From JALZHR01 sp036388635 (GTDB lineage: Bacteria; Acidobacteriota; Blastocatellia; Pyrinomonadales; Pyrinomonadaceae), in assembly GCA_036388635.1 (NCBI GenBank), contig DASVRL010000461.1, forward strand, positions 1 through 26,345: 26,345 bases of DNA, given 5' to 3'. This document shows, piece after piece, positions 8,477-14,580 of this stretch (positions are counted from its first letter, which is position 1; each line of letters begins with the position of its first letter). The position numbers and the translations under genes are program-made. The notes below the pieces were generated by a model. The model searched no databases and had not been told where the DNA came from. It saw only the letters and a program-made list of their open reading frames with translations.

Positions 8477-8830
8477 TTATTTCGGCAGCGCTTCGTTCAG
8501 CTTTTTCTGGTTTTCGTTGATTTTCTTTTGCGCCGCGTCAAGCTCCCTGCGGGTTTGGCGGACTCTCTGCTCCAACTGGCGGCTGTCGCCCTGCGCTTCT
8601 TCGATTTTTTTCTGCATTTCAATAAGTTCGTTTTTTACCTGCTCGGATTCTTTTTGCAGTTCTTCGCGCGTTTTTTCGTTCGCGCCGGTTGAAGAACGGT
8701 TGACACTGTTGGCGTTGGCGTTGAAATTGGCATTTGGATTCTGCTCCGGCGTCGGCGCCTGCGCCTTCCGGCAAGCCGGCGCAGCGAACAAAACAAGCGC
8801 GAATATAACGAGCGGGAAGAATTTTTTCAT
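8477..8830 (-). CDS. Small exported coiled-coil protein, possible lipoprotein
   Basis: This 117-residue protein starts at ATG 8830, preceded by GGAG at good spacing; a longer frame upstream would be antisense-like sequence over the dioxygenase gene. MKKFFPLVIFALVLFAAPAC is a signal peptide ending in a cysteine. The context AAPAC is a weak lipobox, so lipidation is possible but not sure. An Asn-rich stretch (NPNANFNANANSVN) follows. The C-terminal ~60 residues are a continuous Lys/Glu/Gln-rich heptad coiled coil. No enzymatic motif is seen. It lies 16 bp upstream of the DUF1622 gene and 16 bp downstream of the dioxygenase, so it may be part of one transcript. Confidence 0.7.
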   Translation of the reverse strand: MKKFFPLVIFALVLFAAPACRKAQAPTPEQNPNANFNANANSVNRSSTGANEKTREELQKESEQVKNELIEMQKKIEEAQGDSRQLEQRVRQTRRELDAAQKKINENQKKLNEALPK

Positions 8831-8846
8831 TTCGGTTCTCCGGCGT

Positions 8847-9431
8847 TTACAATTTGATTCCGTCGCAAAGCTTGCCCCGGACGCTTGTGTAATGAAGCGG
8901 AACTTCGGCGAAGCGGTCGGTTTCCAGACAATACGAAAGACATTTATCGAAAGGCTTGGAATAGATGTGCAGGCTGACGGCGCGCTCGTCAAATTCCGGC
9001 AGATTCAAAATCTGGTGAATCGGTTCTTCCAGCTCGACTTTGGCGGCGAGACAGTTGGAGAGGTCAAAGCGGTCGGTTTTTTCCAGTTTGCAAAAGCCCG
9101 TCTCTTCGTCAATCTCGACGGCGCGAAAATTCTGCCCGCGCAGCTTGCCGATTGGAACCGTCATCCAGCAGCGCTGGTCGGCGTGATTATGCACGCGCGA
9201 AACCTGCCCGCGCTCCCAGCACAAAGTCATCAACTCGAAACGCGCGTCCTTGTAAATCAGATTCCGCGTGTAAAACCGCTCGCACCAGAAAAAATACGGC
9301 GCGATTGTATTAACGTCAATCGGGTTTTCGGCGAGAAATTGATAAACGTTATCGCAGGTAAATTCCGCGTCGGGAATCTCGCGCAAGCCTTCGATTAAAT
9401 TTTCGATTTTGACCGTTTTCATAGGATTCAT
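8847..9431 (-). CDS. cdo: Cysteine dioxygenase (type I, cupin)
   Basis: This 194-residue enzyme oxidises cysteine to cysteine sulfinate with one ferrous iron and O2. The iron ligands are visible: His81 and His83 in RVHNHADQRC and His139 in PIHQI. The outer-sphere Ser-His-Tyr triad is S153-L-H155-I-Y157, in the same SLHxY pattern as mammalian CDO. Cys88 lies five residues after the second iron His, the position of the mammalian Cys93 that forms a thioether with the tyrosine, so this bacterial enzyme may carry the Cys-Tyr cofactor. Many bacterial CDOs have Gly there. The start could be ATG 9431 or ATG 9422; neither has a strong ribosome binding site. Neighbours dsbD and cysS also concern cysteine or thiols, though this may be chance. 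Confidence 0.9.
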   Translation of the reverse strand: MNPMKTVKIENLIEGLREIPDAEFTCDNVYQFLAENPIDVNTIAPYFFWCERFYTRNLIYKDARFELMTLCWERGQVSRVHNHADQRCWMTVPIGKLRGQNFRAVEIDEETGFCKLEKTDRFDLSNCLAAKVELEEPIHQILNLPEFDERAVSLHIYSKPFDKCLSYCLETDRFAEVPLHYTSVRGKLCDGIKL

Positions 9432-9501
9432 AGCGACGAAATATCACGCAAGAGAACGAAAAGAATCGAATATTTTCGTGTTTTTCGATATATTTCGTAG
9501 C
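9432..9501. other. Nested palindromic spacer between dsbD and cdo
   Basis: The 70-bp gap has an outer inverted repeat (ACGAAATAT near the cdo side against ATATTTCGT near the dsbD side) and an inner one (ACGAAAA / TTTTCGT around a 10-nt AT-rich loop). It may be a terminator or an RNA stem in the dsbD-cdo transcript. No promoter is clear. Confidence 0.3.
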
Positions 9502-11424
9502 TCAATTCTTTTGCGTTTTTTGTAAAAAGTCAACAAACTCCCGCGTGTTTCTGGTCAGACCGGGAAAGGTCGTCAAGGCTTTGCCGTCGGCGTCGAAGAC
9601 GGCGTAAAACGGCAGCGCCACGGTTTGAAAAGTTTGTTCCTGAAATTGCTGCTGGCGTTCGTAAACTTCGCCGTTGCCGTCGGTGTAGAGCCGCGCCAGC
9701 ACGAATTTATTCAACTCCGCTTCGACTTCCCTTTTCGGAAACATATTCGCTTCCATCCATCGACAGTTCGTGCAGGTATAGCCCGTAAAATCGACGAAAA
9801 CCATTTTATTTTCGGCTTTCGCCTGTTTCAGCGCGCCTTCAAAATCGTTGTTTATCCACGTCGGCTCACCGGATTTCGAGTTGTTAAAGCTGCTGCGCGA
9901 AGTTTCGGTTTCCGGCGGCAGAAATGATTCCAGCTCGCCGAGCCGGGCGCCGAAAAGTCCGGTTAATAAATAAAAGCTGATGGCGAGGCTGACGATTGCC
10001 GAAACCAGACGAAAAGCGCCGATTCTTTCCGGTTTCGAGTCGAGCGAAAGCTGGAATTTCCCCAGCAGATAAATCGCCAGAATTATGCCAATCGCAATCC
10101 AGATCGCCAGCACGACCGGACGCGTAAAAATTCCCCAGTGCCAGACCAAATCGACGTTGGAAAGAAATTTCATCGCCGCCGCGACTTCCAGAAAGCCCAT
10201 CGAAACTTTAATCGAATTCATCCAGCCGCCCGCGCGCGGCAGCTGCGAAACCCACTGCGGCACGAGCGCGAGCACGAAAAACGGCAAAGCGAAAACGGTC
10301 GAAAACGCGAGCATCCCGACCAGCGGCATCTGCCAGCTTCCCTGCGATGCCGAAACCAGAATCGTGCCGACAAACGGCGAAGTGCAGGTAAAAGACGTCA
10401 GCGTAAAGGTCAAGCCCATCAAAAGCGCGCCGACAAAGCCGCTGCCCTCGCCTTCGTGGCTGCGCGTCAGATTGTCCAGCTTCGTTAAAACCGCAGTCGG
10501 CACGTTGATTTCGTACGAGCCGAAAAGATTGAACGCGAAGAAAAGGAAAATTCCGGTGATTAAAAGATTGACCCACGGATTTGCCGCAAAAAGATTTATG
10601 CCCGCCGCGCCGACGAAAATCGCCAGCAGCATTCCGAGCGCGGTAAAAGTCAGTATAATTCCGATTGAATAAACCAGCGCCAGCCGGACGGATTTGGCGC
10701 GGCTGCCCGCCGAATGATTCGTAAAATACGAGACCGTGATCGGAATCATCGGAAAAACGCACGGCGTCAACAAAGACAGAGCGCCGACCGTCACGGCGAG
10801 CCACATAAACGACCAAAAGTCCGTCGTCATTTGCCCGTTATTAAGCGTCCGTTGTCCGTCGCCAGTCGCCGGTTGCTGATTATTTGAAGCTGAAATTGAC
10901 GCTGGCGAGCTTTCGACGGACGGCTGAGCGCTGACGCCTGACTGTCTTTTGACATCTTCAAATCCGGCAAACGTCACCTTCACGGTTTTCGGCGGCAGGC
11001 AGAAAGTGTCGTTGCAAAGCTGGAAACGAACGTTTATCGCCAAATCATCGGCGCGCGCGGCGGCGGTCGCCTGCAAAGGCAGGTTAAACTGCGCGCGTTT
11101 GGCAAAAAATTTCGTGTCGATATTGAAATTCGGGTCGAATTGCGTAATCGGCGCGGGCGTGGTGACTTTGCCTTCTATTTTAAAAGGAATGTTTTCCGTA
11201 ACGCCGACCGTTGTCGGAATCGGTCCGCCGTCCGGTTGTTCGAGCGCGTAAAGATGCCAGCCGTCTTCGATTTCGGCAAGGAGCGCGGCTTTGAAATTTT
11301 CGCCCGCTTTCAGAGCCTTGCCCTTCGACTCAGATTCCAGATTCCACCGCGCCGGATTCTGCGCAAAGGCGAAAACGGGCAAAACCAACATTAAAAAAAA
11401 GATTTTCAGAACGACGTTCGGCAT
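9502..11424 (-). CDS. dsbD: DsbD-type thiol:disulfide interchange protein
   Basis: This is a 640-residue protein if ATG 11424 is used, which gives the signal peptide MPNVVLKIFFLMLVLPVFAF; ATG 11445 is an alternative. It passes electrons from cytoplasmic thioredoxin across the inner membrane to periplasmic disulfides. Domains: periplasmic alpha domain (about 25-158) with Cys137 and Cys142 (LCNDTFCLPP); eight-helix membrane domain (about 203-520) with cysteines in LTPCVFPMIP and TSFTCTSPF; C-terminal thioredoxin-like domain with C551-T-N-C554 (GYTCTNCRW). All three redox pairs are present. The alpha-to-membrane linker (159-203) is low complexity and is encoded by 7-bp repeats, an unusual feature. 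A 70-bp palindromic gap separates it from cdo. Confidence 0.92.
   Translation of the reverse strand: MPNVVLKIFFLMLVLPVFAFAQNPARWNLESESKGKALKAGENFKAALLAEIEDGWHLYALEQPDGGPIPTTVGVTENIPFKIEGKVTTPAPITQFDPNFNIDTKFFAKRAQFNLPLQATAAARADDLAINVRFQLCNDTFCLPPKTVKVTFAGFEDVKRQSGVSAQPSVESSPASISASNNQQPATGDGQRTLNNGQMTTDFWSFMWLAVTVGALSLLTPCVFPMIPITVSYFTNHSAGSRAKSVRLALVYSIGIILTFTALGMLLAIFVGAAGINLFAANPWVNLLITGIFLFFAFNLFGSYEINVPTAVLTKLDNLTRSHEGEGSGFVGALLMGLTFTLTSFTCTSPFVGTILVSASQGSWQMPLVGMLAFSTVFALPFFVLALVPQWVSQLPRAGGWMNSIKVSMGFLEVAAAMKFLSNVDLVWHWGIFTRPVVLAIWIAIGIILAIYLLGKFQLSLDSKPERIGAFRLVSAIVSLAISFYLLTGLFGARLGELESFLPPETETSRSSFNNSKSGEPTWINNDFEGALKQAKAENKMVFVDFTGYTCTNCRWMEANMFPKREVEAELNKFVLARLYTDGNGEVYERQQQFQEQTFQTVALPFYAVFDADGKALTTFPGLTRNTREFVDFLQKTQKN
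10818..10948. repeat. Heptad-repeat arrays inside dsbD, coding the interdomain linker
   Basis: On the plus strand, 10818-10887 reads with 7-bp period, for example CGTCCGT (10846), TGTCCGT (10853), CGCCAGT (10860), CGCCGGT (10867), TGCTGAT (10874). A second array at 10914-10941 reads CGACGGA, CGGCTGA, GCGCTGA, CGCCTGA. The arrays are loosely inverted to one another. Together they cover codons 159-203 of dsbD, the flexible linker. Same period as the intergenic arrays at 416-518, 12757-13189 and 16021-16048. Confidence 0.5.
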
Positions 11425-11503
11425 AACTGACCAAGATTTTATCATCAATTCGAGCCGCTTTAACAATCGGCAAATGTCAACCAACAAGTCTCAACCGAGA
11501 GTT

Positions 11504-11533
11504 TTGCACAAACACTTATCTTTTGCGTATAAT
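11504..11533 (+). promoter_or_regulatory. Sigma70-like promoter of the pyruvate dehydrogenase operon
   Basis: TTGCAC (11504-11509) and a perfect TATAAT (11528-11533) are separated by 18 bp. Transcription would start near 11540, leaving a leader of about 70 nt before the pdhA start. No operator palindrome is evident. Confidence 0.65.
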
Positions 11534-11609
11534 TTTAAGAAAGATTTGAATTGTAATCTTTACAAAAAACCGTAGATTGTACGCAATCTGCGGCACGGAG
11601 GTTTTGATT

Positions 11610-12752
11610 TTGCCAAAAACAGCAACTCGCCAAAAAGAAGAGACTAAACCGGAGAAGACTTCGCGCAACGGAAGCCGCCAAACGGCGGCGAAAAAATCGG
11701 AAGAACTCGAAACCGGCGTCACCGACACGGTCGACCCGAAACAAGCGCACGCCGAATACGTAAAACGCAAAAAATCGCAGCAAAATCCGATTAAAAATAC
11801 CGACCCGGAGCTGCTTCGCGAAATGCTCTACCAGATGGTTCTGGGCAGATATTTCGAGCAGAAATGCGCCGAAGTTTACCGCATCGGAAAAATCGGCGGT
11901 TTCTGCCATTTGTATATCGGGCAGGAAGCGATTTCCATCGGCACGCAGATGGCGCTTAAAAAAGGCGATTACGTGATAACGGCGTACCGCGACCACGTGC
12001 AGGCGATGGTCGCCGGAATGACGCCCGAAGCCGTGATGGCGGAGCTTTACGGCAAGGAAGGCGGCGTCGTCAAAGGCAAGGGCGGCTCGATGCACATGTT
12101 TTCCAAAGAGCATAATTTTTTTGGCGGGCACGGCATCGTCGGCGGTCAAATCGGCGTCGGCACCGGAATGGCTTACGCGCAGAAATATAAAGGAACCGAC
12201 AACGTCACGCTCTGCTTTTTCGGCGAAGCGGCGCTGAACCAGGGAATGTTTCACGAATCGCTGAATATGGCGCAATTGTGGAAACTGCCCGTAATTTACA
12301 TCTGCGAAAACAATCAATACGGCATGGGAACTTCGCAAAAACGCGCGATGTCGCTGGCAAACATCGCCAAAAAAGCTGAAGGTTACGGAATGGTCGGCGA
12401 ATTCGTCGACGGCATGGACGTGATGGCTGTCCGCGAAGCGACCTTGCGCGCCATCGAACGCGCCCGAACCGAGAGTTTGCCGACGCTTCTGGAAATTCGC
12501 GCTTATCGCTTTATGGGACACTCGATGTCGGATCCCGGCAAATATCGCACGTCCGAAGAAATCAAAAAATACCAGGAACGCGACCCGATTGTTTTGTTTA
12601 AAGACAGCCTGAAGGAAGCCAAAGTTTTCGGCGACAAGGATTTTGAAGAACTCGAAAATCGCGCGAAAGAAGCGGTCGAAAAAGCTTTGAAATTCGCCGA
12701 CGAAAGCCCGCTGCCAGACCCAAAAGAATTGTTTACTGATGTTTATGCTTAA
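11610..12752 (+). CDS. pdhA: Pyruvate dehydrogenase E1 component, alpha subunit
   Basis: This 380-residue subunit forms, with E1 beta, the thiamine-diphosphate enzyme that decarboxylates pyruvate and acetylates the lipoyl arm of E2. The TTG at 11610 is chosen because GGAGG (11597-11601) sits 8 nt before it; an upstream TTG (11577) has no such site. Residues 1-60 are a basic, Lys-rich extension outside the conserved fold. Core motifs: HLYIGQEA (100-107), GKGGSMHMF (157-164), GGHGIVGGQIGVGTGMAYA, and ENNQYGMGTS with Asn235 and Tyr237, which fit the magnesium ligands. The usual GDGA of the cofactor motif reads GEAA (205-208), so the magnesium Asp is Glu. The phosphorylation-loop-like segment YRFMGHSMSDPGKYR is kept. 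First gene of the operon. Confidence 0.93.
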   Translation: MPKTATRQKEETKPEKTSRNGSRQTAAKKSEELETGVTDTVDPKQAHAEYVKRKKSQQNPIKNTDPELLREMLYQMVLGRYFEQKCAEVYRIGKIGGFCHLYIGQEAISIGTQMALKKGDYVITAYRDHVQAMVAGMTPEAVMAELYGKEGGVVKGKGGSMHMFSKEHNFFGGHGIVGGQIGVGTGMAYAQKYKGTDNVTLCFFGEAALNQGMFHESLNMAQLWKLPVIYICENNQYGMGTSQKRAMSLANIAKKAEGYGMVGEFVDGMDVMAVREATLRAIERARTESLPTLLEIRAYRFMGHSMSDPGKYRTSEEIKKYQERDPIVLFKDSLKEAKVFGDKDFEELENRAKEAVEKALKFADESPLPDPKELFTDVYA

Positions 12753-12756
12753 GAAA

Positions 12757-12785
12757 GTGAGCCGTGAGCGGTAAGCAGTGAGCAG
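12757..12785 (+). repeat. Left inverted arm, 4 x GTRAGCN
   Basis: Four consecutive heptads GTGAGCC, GTGAGCG, GTAAGCA, GTGAGCA and a closing G. Pairs with 13161-13189. It begins 4 bp after the pdhA stop codon. Confidence 0.8.
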
Positions 12786-12800
12786 AGAAAGAGGTGGACT

Positions 12801-13157
12801 ATGGAGAAGCCTCATAAGAGATTGGTTGCTTGGCAAAAATGTATGGAGTTGGTTGTTTTGATTTACAAAATAACCAAAGATTTTCCGAAAGTTGAAACTT
12901 ACGGATTAATTTCGCAAATGCGCCGAGCAGCAGTTTCCGCACCATCAAATATAGCTGAGGGCGCGGCTGATCGCTGAAAAGAACAATTTAGGAAATTTTT
13001 GAGTATTGCAATCGGCTCATTGAACGAATTAAATACACAACTGGAAATCGCTTTTCGGATTGGATATTTGAATAACGCTAATCACGACGAAGCGCAAAAA
13101 CTTGTAGATGAATGTTTAGCAGTAACTTACGGTTTAAAAAGAAGTCTTGAGAGATAA
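12801..13157 (+). pseudogene. Four-helix-bundle protein (23S rRNA intervening-sequence protein family), interrupted by TGA
   Basis: ATG at 12801 with GAGGTGG a few bases upstream opens a frame of 118 residues when the TGA at 12975-12977 (codon 59) is read through, ending at TAA 13155-13157. The sequence fits the S23/four-helix-bundle family: start MEKPHKRLVAWQKCMELV, then FPKVETYGLISQMRRAAVS and SNIAEGAADR; after the stop KEQFRKFLSIAIGSLNELN and a final helix ending LKRSLER. Full length is normal for the family, and everything but one codon is intact, so the mutation is recent, or it is a sequencing error. Related proteins occur in 23S rRNA intervening sequences and, as Avd, in diversity-generating retroelements, where they bind nucleic acid. 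No reverse transcriptase is present here. Base use is more AT-rich than the flanking pdh genes, consistent with transfer. Confidence 0.8.
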
Positions 13158-13160
13158 AAA

Positions 13161-13189
13161 CTGCTCACGGCTCACCGCTTACTGCTCAC
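13161..13189 (-). repeat. Right inverted arm, 4 x GTRAGCN
   Basis: On the minus strand the heptads are GTGAGCA, GTAAGCG, GTGAGCC, GTGAGCA plus G. Matches the left arm at 25 of 29 positions. It sits where a ribosome binding site for pdhB would be expected. Confidence 0.8.
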
Positions 13190-13197
13190 TAAAAAAT

Positions 13198-14181
13198 ATG
13201 GCACTTTTAACCATCCGCGACGCGCTCAATCAAGCGCTGCGCGAAGAGATTTTGAGAGACGAAAACGTTTTTATAATGGGCGAGGAAGTCGCCGAATATG
13301 ACGGCGCGTACAAGGTGACGCGCGGGCTTTGGAAGGAATTCGGCGACAAGCGCGTGGTCGATACGCCGATTACCGAGCTTGGTTTTGCCGCCGTCGGCGT
13401 CGGCGCGGCGATGGCAGGCTTGCGTCCCGTGATCGAATTTATGACGTTTAATTTTTCGATTCTCGCGTCAGACCAGATCATCAATCACGCGGCGAAAATG
13501 CTTTATATGTCGGGCGGGCAGTTTAAGGTCCCGATTGTTTTTCGCGGTCCGAACGGCTCGGCTTACCAGGTTTCCAGCCAGCACTCACAGGCGCTCGAAG
13601 CGTTTTACGCCAATTTTCCAGGTCTGAAAGTCGTGATGCCTTCGACCGCCGCCGACGCCAAAGGTCTTTTAAAATCAGCGATTCGCGACGATAATCCGGT
13701 CGTTTTTCTCGAACAGGAAAGAATGTACGGCTTGAAAGGCGAAGTGCCGGAAGACGAGGATTTTACGATTCCTTTGGGCTTGGCGGACGTCAAACGCGAA
13801 GGAACGGACTGCACTATCGTGGCGCGCTCGATGACCGTTCCGCTCGCGCTGCAAGCCGCCGAACAGGCGCAGAAAGAATTCGACGTTTCGGTGGAAGTCG
13901 TCGACCCGCGCACGATTAAGCCGCTCGACATCGAGACGATTGTCAATTCGGTGAAAAAGACGAATCGTTTAATCGTCGTCGAAGAATCGCACGCTTTCGC
14001 TTCGGTCGGCGCGGAAATTTCGCATCAGGTGATGGAAAACGCTTTCGATTATCTGGACGCGCCGGTGAAAAGAATTTCGTGCGCCGAAACGCCGATGCCG
14101 TATGCGAAAAATCTGGAAGAACTGGCGCTGCCGGACGTTCCGAAAATCGTCGCGGCAATCAAGGAAGTTTGTTATTTGTAA
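13198..14181 (+). CDS. pdhB: Pyruvate dehydrogenase E1 component, beta subunit
   Basis: This 327-residue partner of PdhA has normal length for the family. It starts MALLTIRDALNQALREE and shows FIMGEEVAEYDGAYKVTRGL, DTPITELGFAAVGVGAAMAG, FRGPNGSAYQVSSQHSQ, and the C-terminal transketolase domain with VVDPRTIKPLD and VVEESHAFASVGAEI. These are typical E1 beta motifs; the first Glu of GEE and the Glu in ITE lie in the cofactor site. An in-frame upstream ATG-less extension exists but reads through the inverted repeat, so ATG 13198 is preferred. No Shine-Dalgarno is seen: the 8 bases before it are A-rich and follow the right arm of the element, so translation may be altered by the insertion. Confidence 0.95.
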   Translation: MALLTIRDALNQALREEILRDENVFIMGEEVAEYDGAYKVTRGLWKEFGDKRVVDTPITELGFAAVGVGAAMAGLRPVIEFMTFNFSILASDQIINHAAKMLYMSGGQFKVPIVFRGPNGSAYQVSSQHSQALEAFYANFPGLKVVMPSTAADAKGLLKSAIRDDNPVVFLEQERMYGLKGEVPEDEDFTIPLGLADVKREGTDCTIVARSMTVPLALQAAEQAQKEFDVSVEVVDPRTIKPLDIETIVNSVKKTNRLIVVEESHAFASVGAEISHQVMENAFDYLDAPVKRISCAETPMPYAKNLEELALPDVPKIVAAIKEVCYL

Positions 14182-14211
14182 TTGGTAAAAGCGCACAGAA
14201 AGGAAAATTTT

Positions 14212-14550
14212 ATGCTTACATTGCCTAAATTCGGTGGTTTAGTTTTAATTATTTTTCTTTTAACCGTCGCGGTTTTTGCACAAGCGAGCGGACTGCCGCG
14301 TTTCAGAAAAAGCGAAGGTTACAAAAGCGTGCGCGCCAAAATGATAAAAGCGGGCTGGAAACCGTTTCGCGCAAAGGACGCAGACGCGTGTCAGAGCGGC
14401 GACGCAAGGTGCAAAAACCGACCGGAAATGCAATCGTGCGCCGGAACTGGATTGGCAAACTGCAGATTTCTTTGGAAGCGAAAAGGAAAAACCGTAGTAA
14501 TTTTTACGGCTGGCGAAAACGCTGTTTATCAAGGTTACGAGTTTCAGTAG
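14212..14550 (+). CDS. Small secreted cysteine-containing protein within the pdh operon
   Basis: This 112-residue protein starts at ATG 14212, preceded by AAAGGAAA. Residues 1-24 form a signal peptide ending VAVFAQA. The mature part has GYKSVRAKMIKAGWKPF, then four cysteines in DACQSGDARC, QSCAG and ANCRFLWKRKGK, and a final strand-rich segment ending GYEFQ. The cysteines could make two disulfides in the periplasm. I recognise a pattern seen in small bacterial exported proteins but cannot name a function. It lies 30 bp after pdhB and 30 bp before the E2 gene, on the same strand; an exported protein among subunits of a cytoplasmic complex is odd and suggests an insertion into the operon. Confidence 0.7.
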   Translation: MLTLPKFGGLVLIIFLLTVAVFAQASGLPRFRKSEGYKSVRAKMIKAGWKPFRAKDADACQSGDARCKNRPEMQSCAGTGLANCRFLWKRKGKTVVIFTAGENAVYQGYEFQ

Positions 14551-14580
14551 TTTGCGGATAAAATCGTAAAATTTTAAATT

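Larger units (their letters stand above)
12757..13189 (+). mobile_element. Inverted-repeat element carrying a four-helix-bundle gene, inserted between pdhA and pdhB
   Basis: The 433-bp unit has 29-bp arms at 12757-12785 and 13161-13189, inverted, 25 of 29 positions identical. Each arm is four degenerate heptads GTRAGCN plus a G. A 23S intervening-sequence-type four-helix-bundle gene lies between the arms in the operon's direction. An ORF of this family between pairing arms is the known layout of 23S rRNA intervening sequences; here it lies in a protein operon instead. It starts 4 bp after the pdhA stop and ends 8 bp before the pdhB start. No target-site duplication could be identified. Mobility is an inference. 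Confidence 0.55.

Noticed and set aside
8700..8745. GTTGGC repeats near the coiled-coil protein as another heptad array
   Set aside because: The period is mainly 6 bp and comes from Asn-Ala codons of the linker, not from a 7-bp array.
11535..12836. Long antisense open frame (over 400 codons) opposite pdhA
   Set aside because: The protein is Phe/His/Arg-rich without any family pattern, and pdhA on the other strand is certain. The open antisense frame follows from codon bias.
12975..12977. TGA in the four-helix-bundle gene as a selenocysteine codon
   Set aside because: No SECIS-like stem was found just downstream, the family does not use Cys here, and Arg/Ser to stop by one base change is simpler.
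12757..13189. Element as a diversity-generating retroelement (Avd-like four-helix-bundle protein)
   Set aside because: No reverse transcriptase, template repeat or variable repeat with A-directed changes is present in the window.
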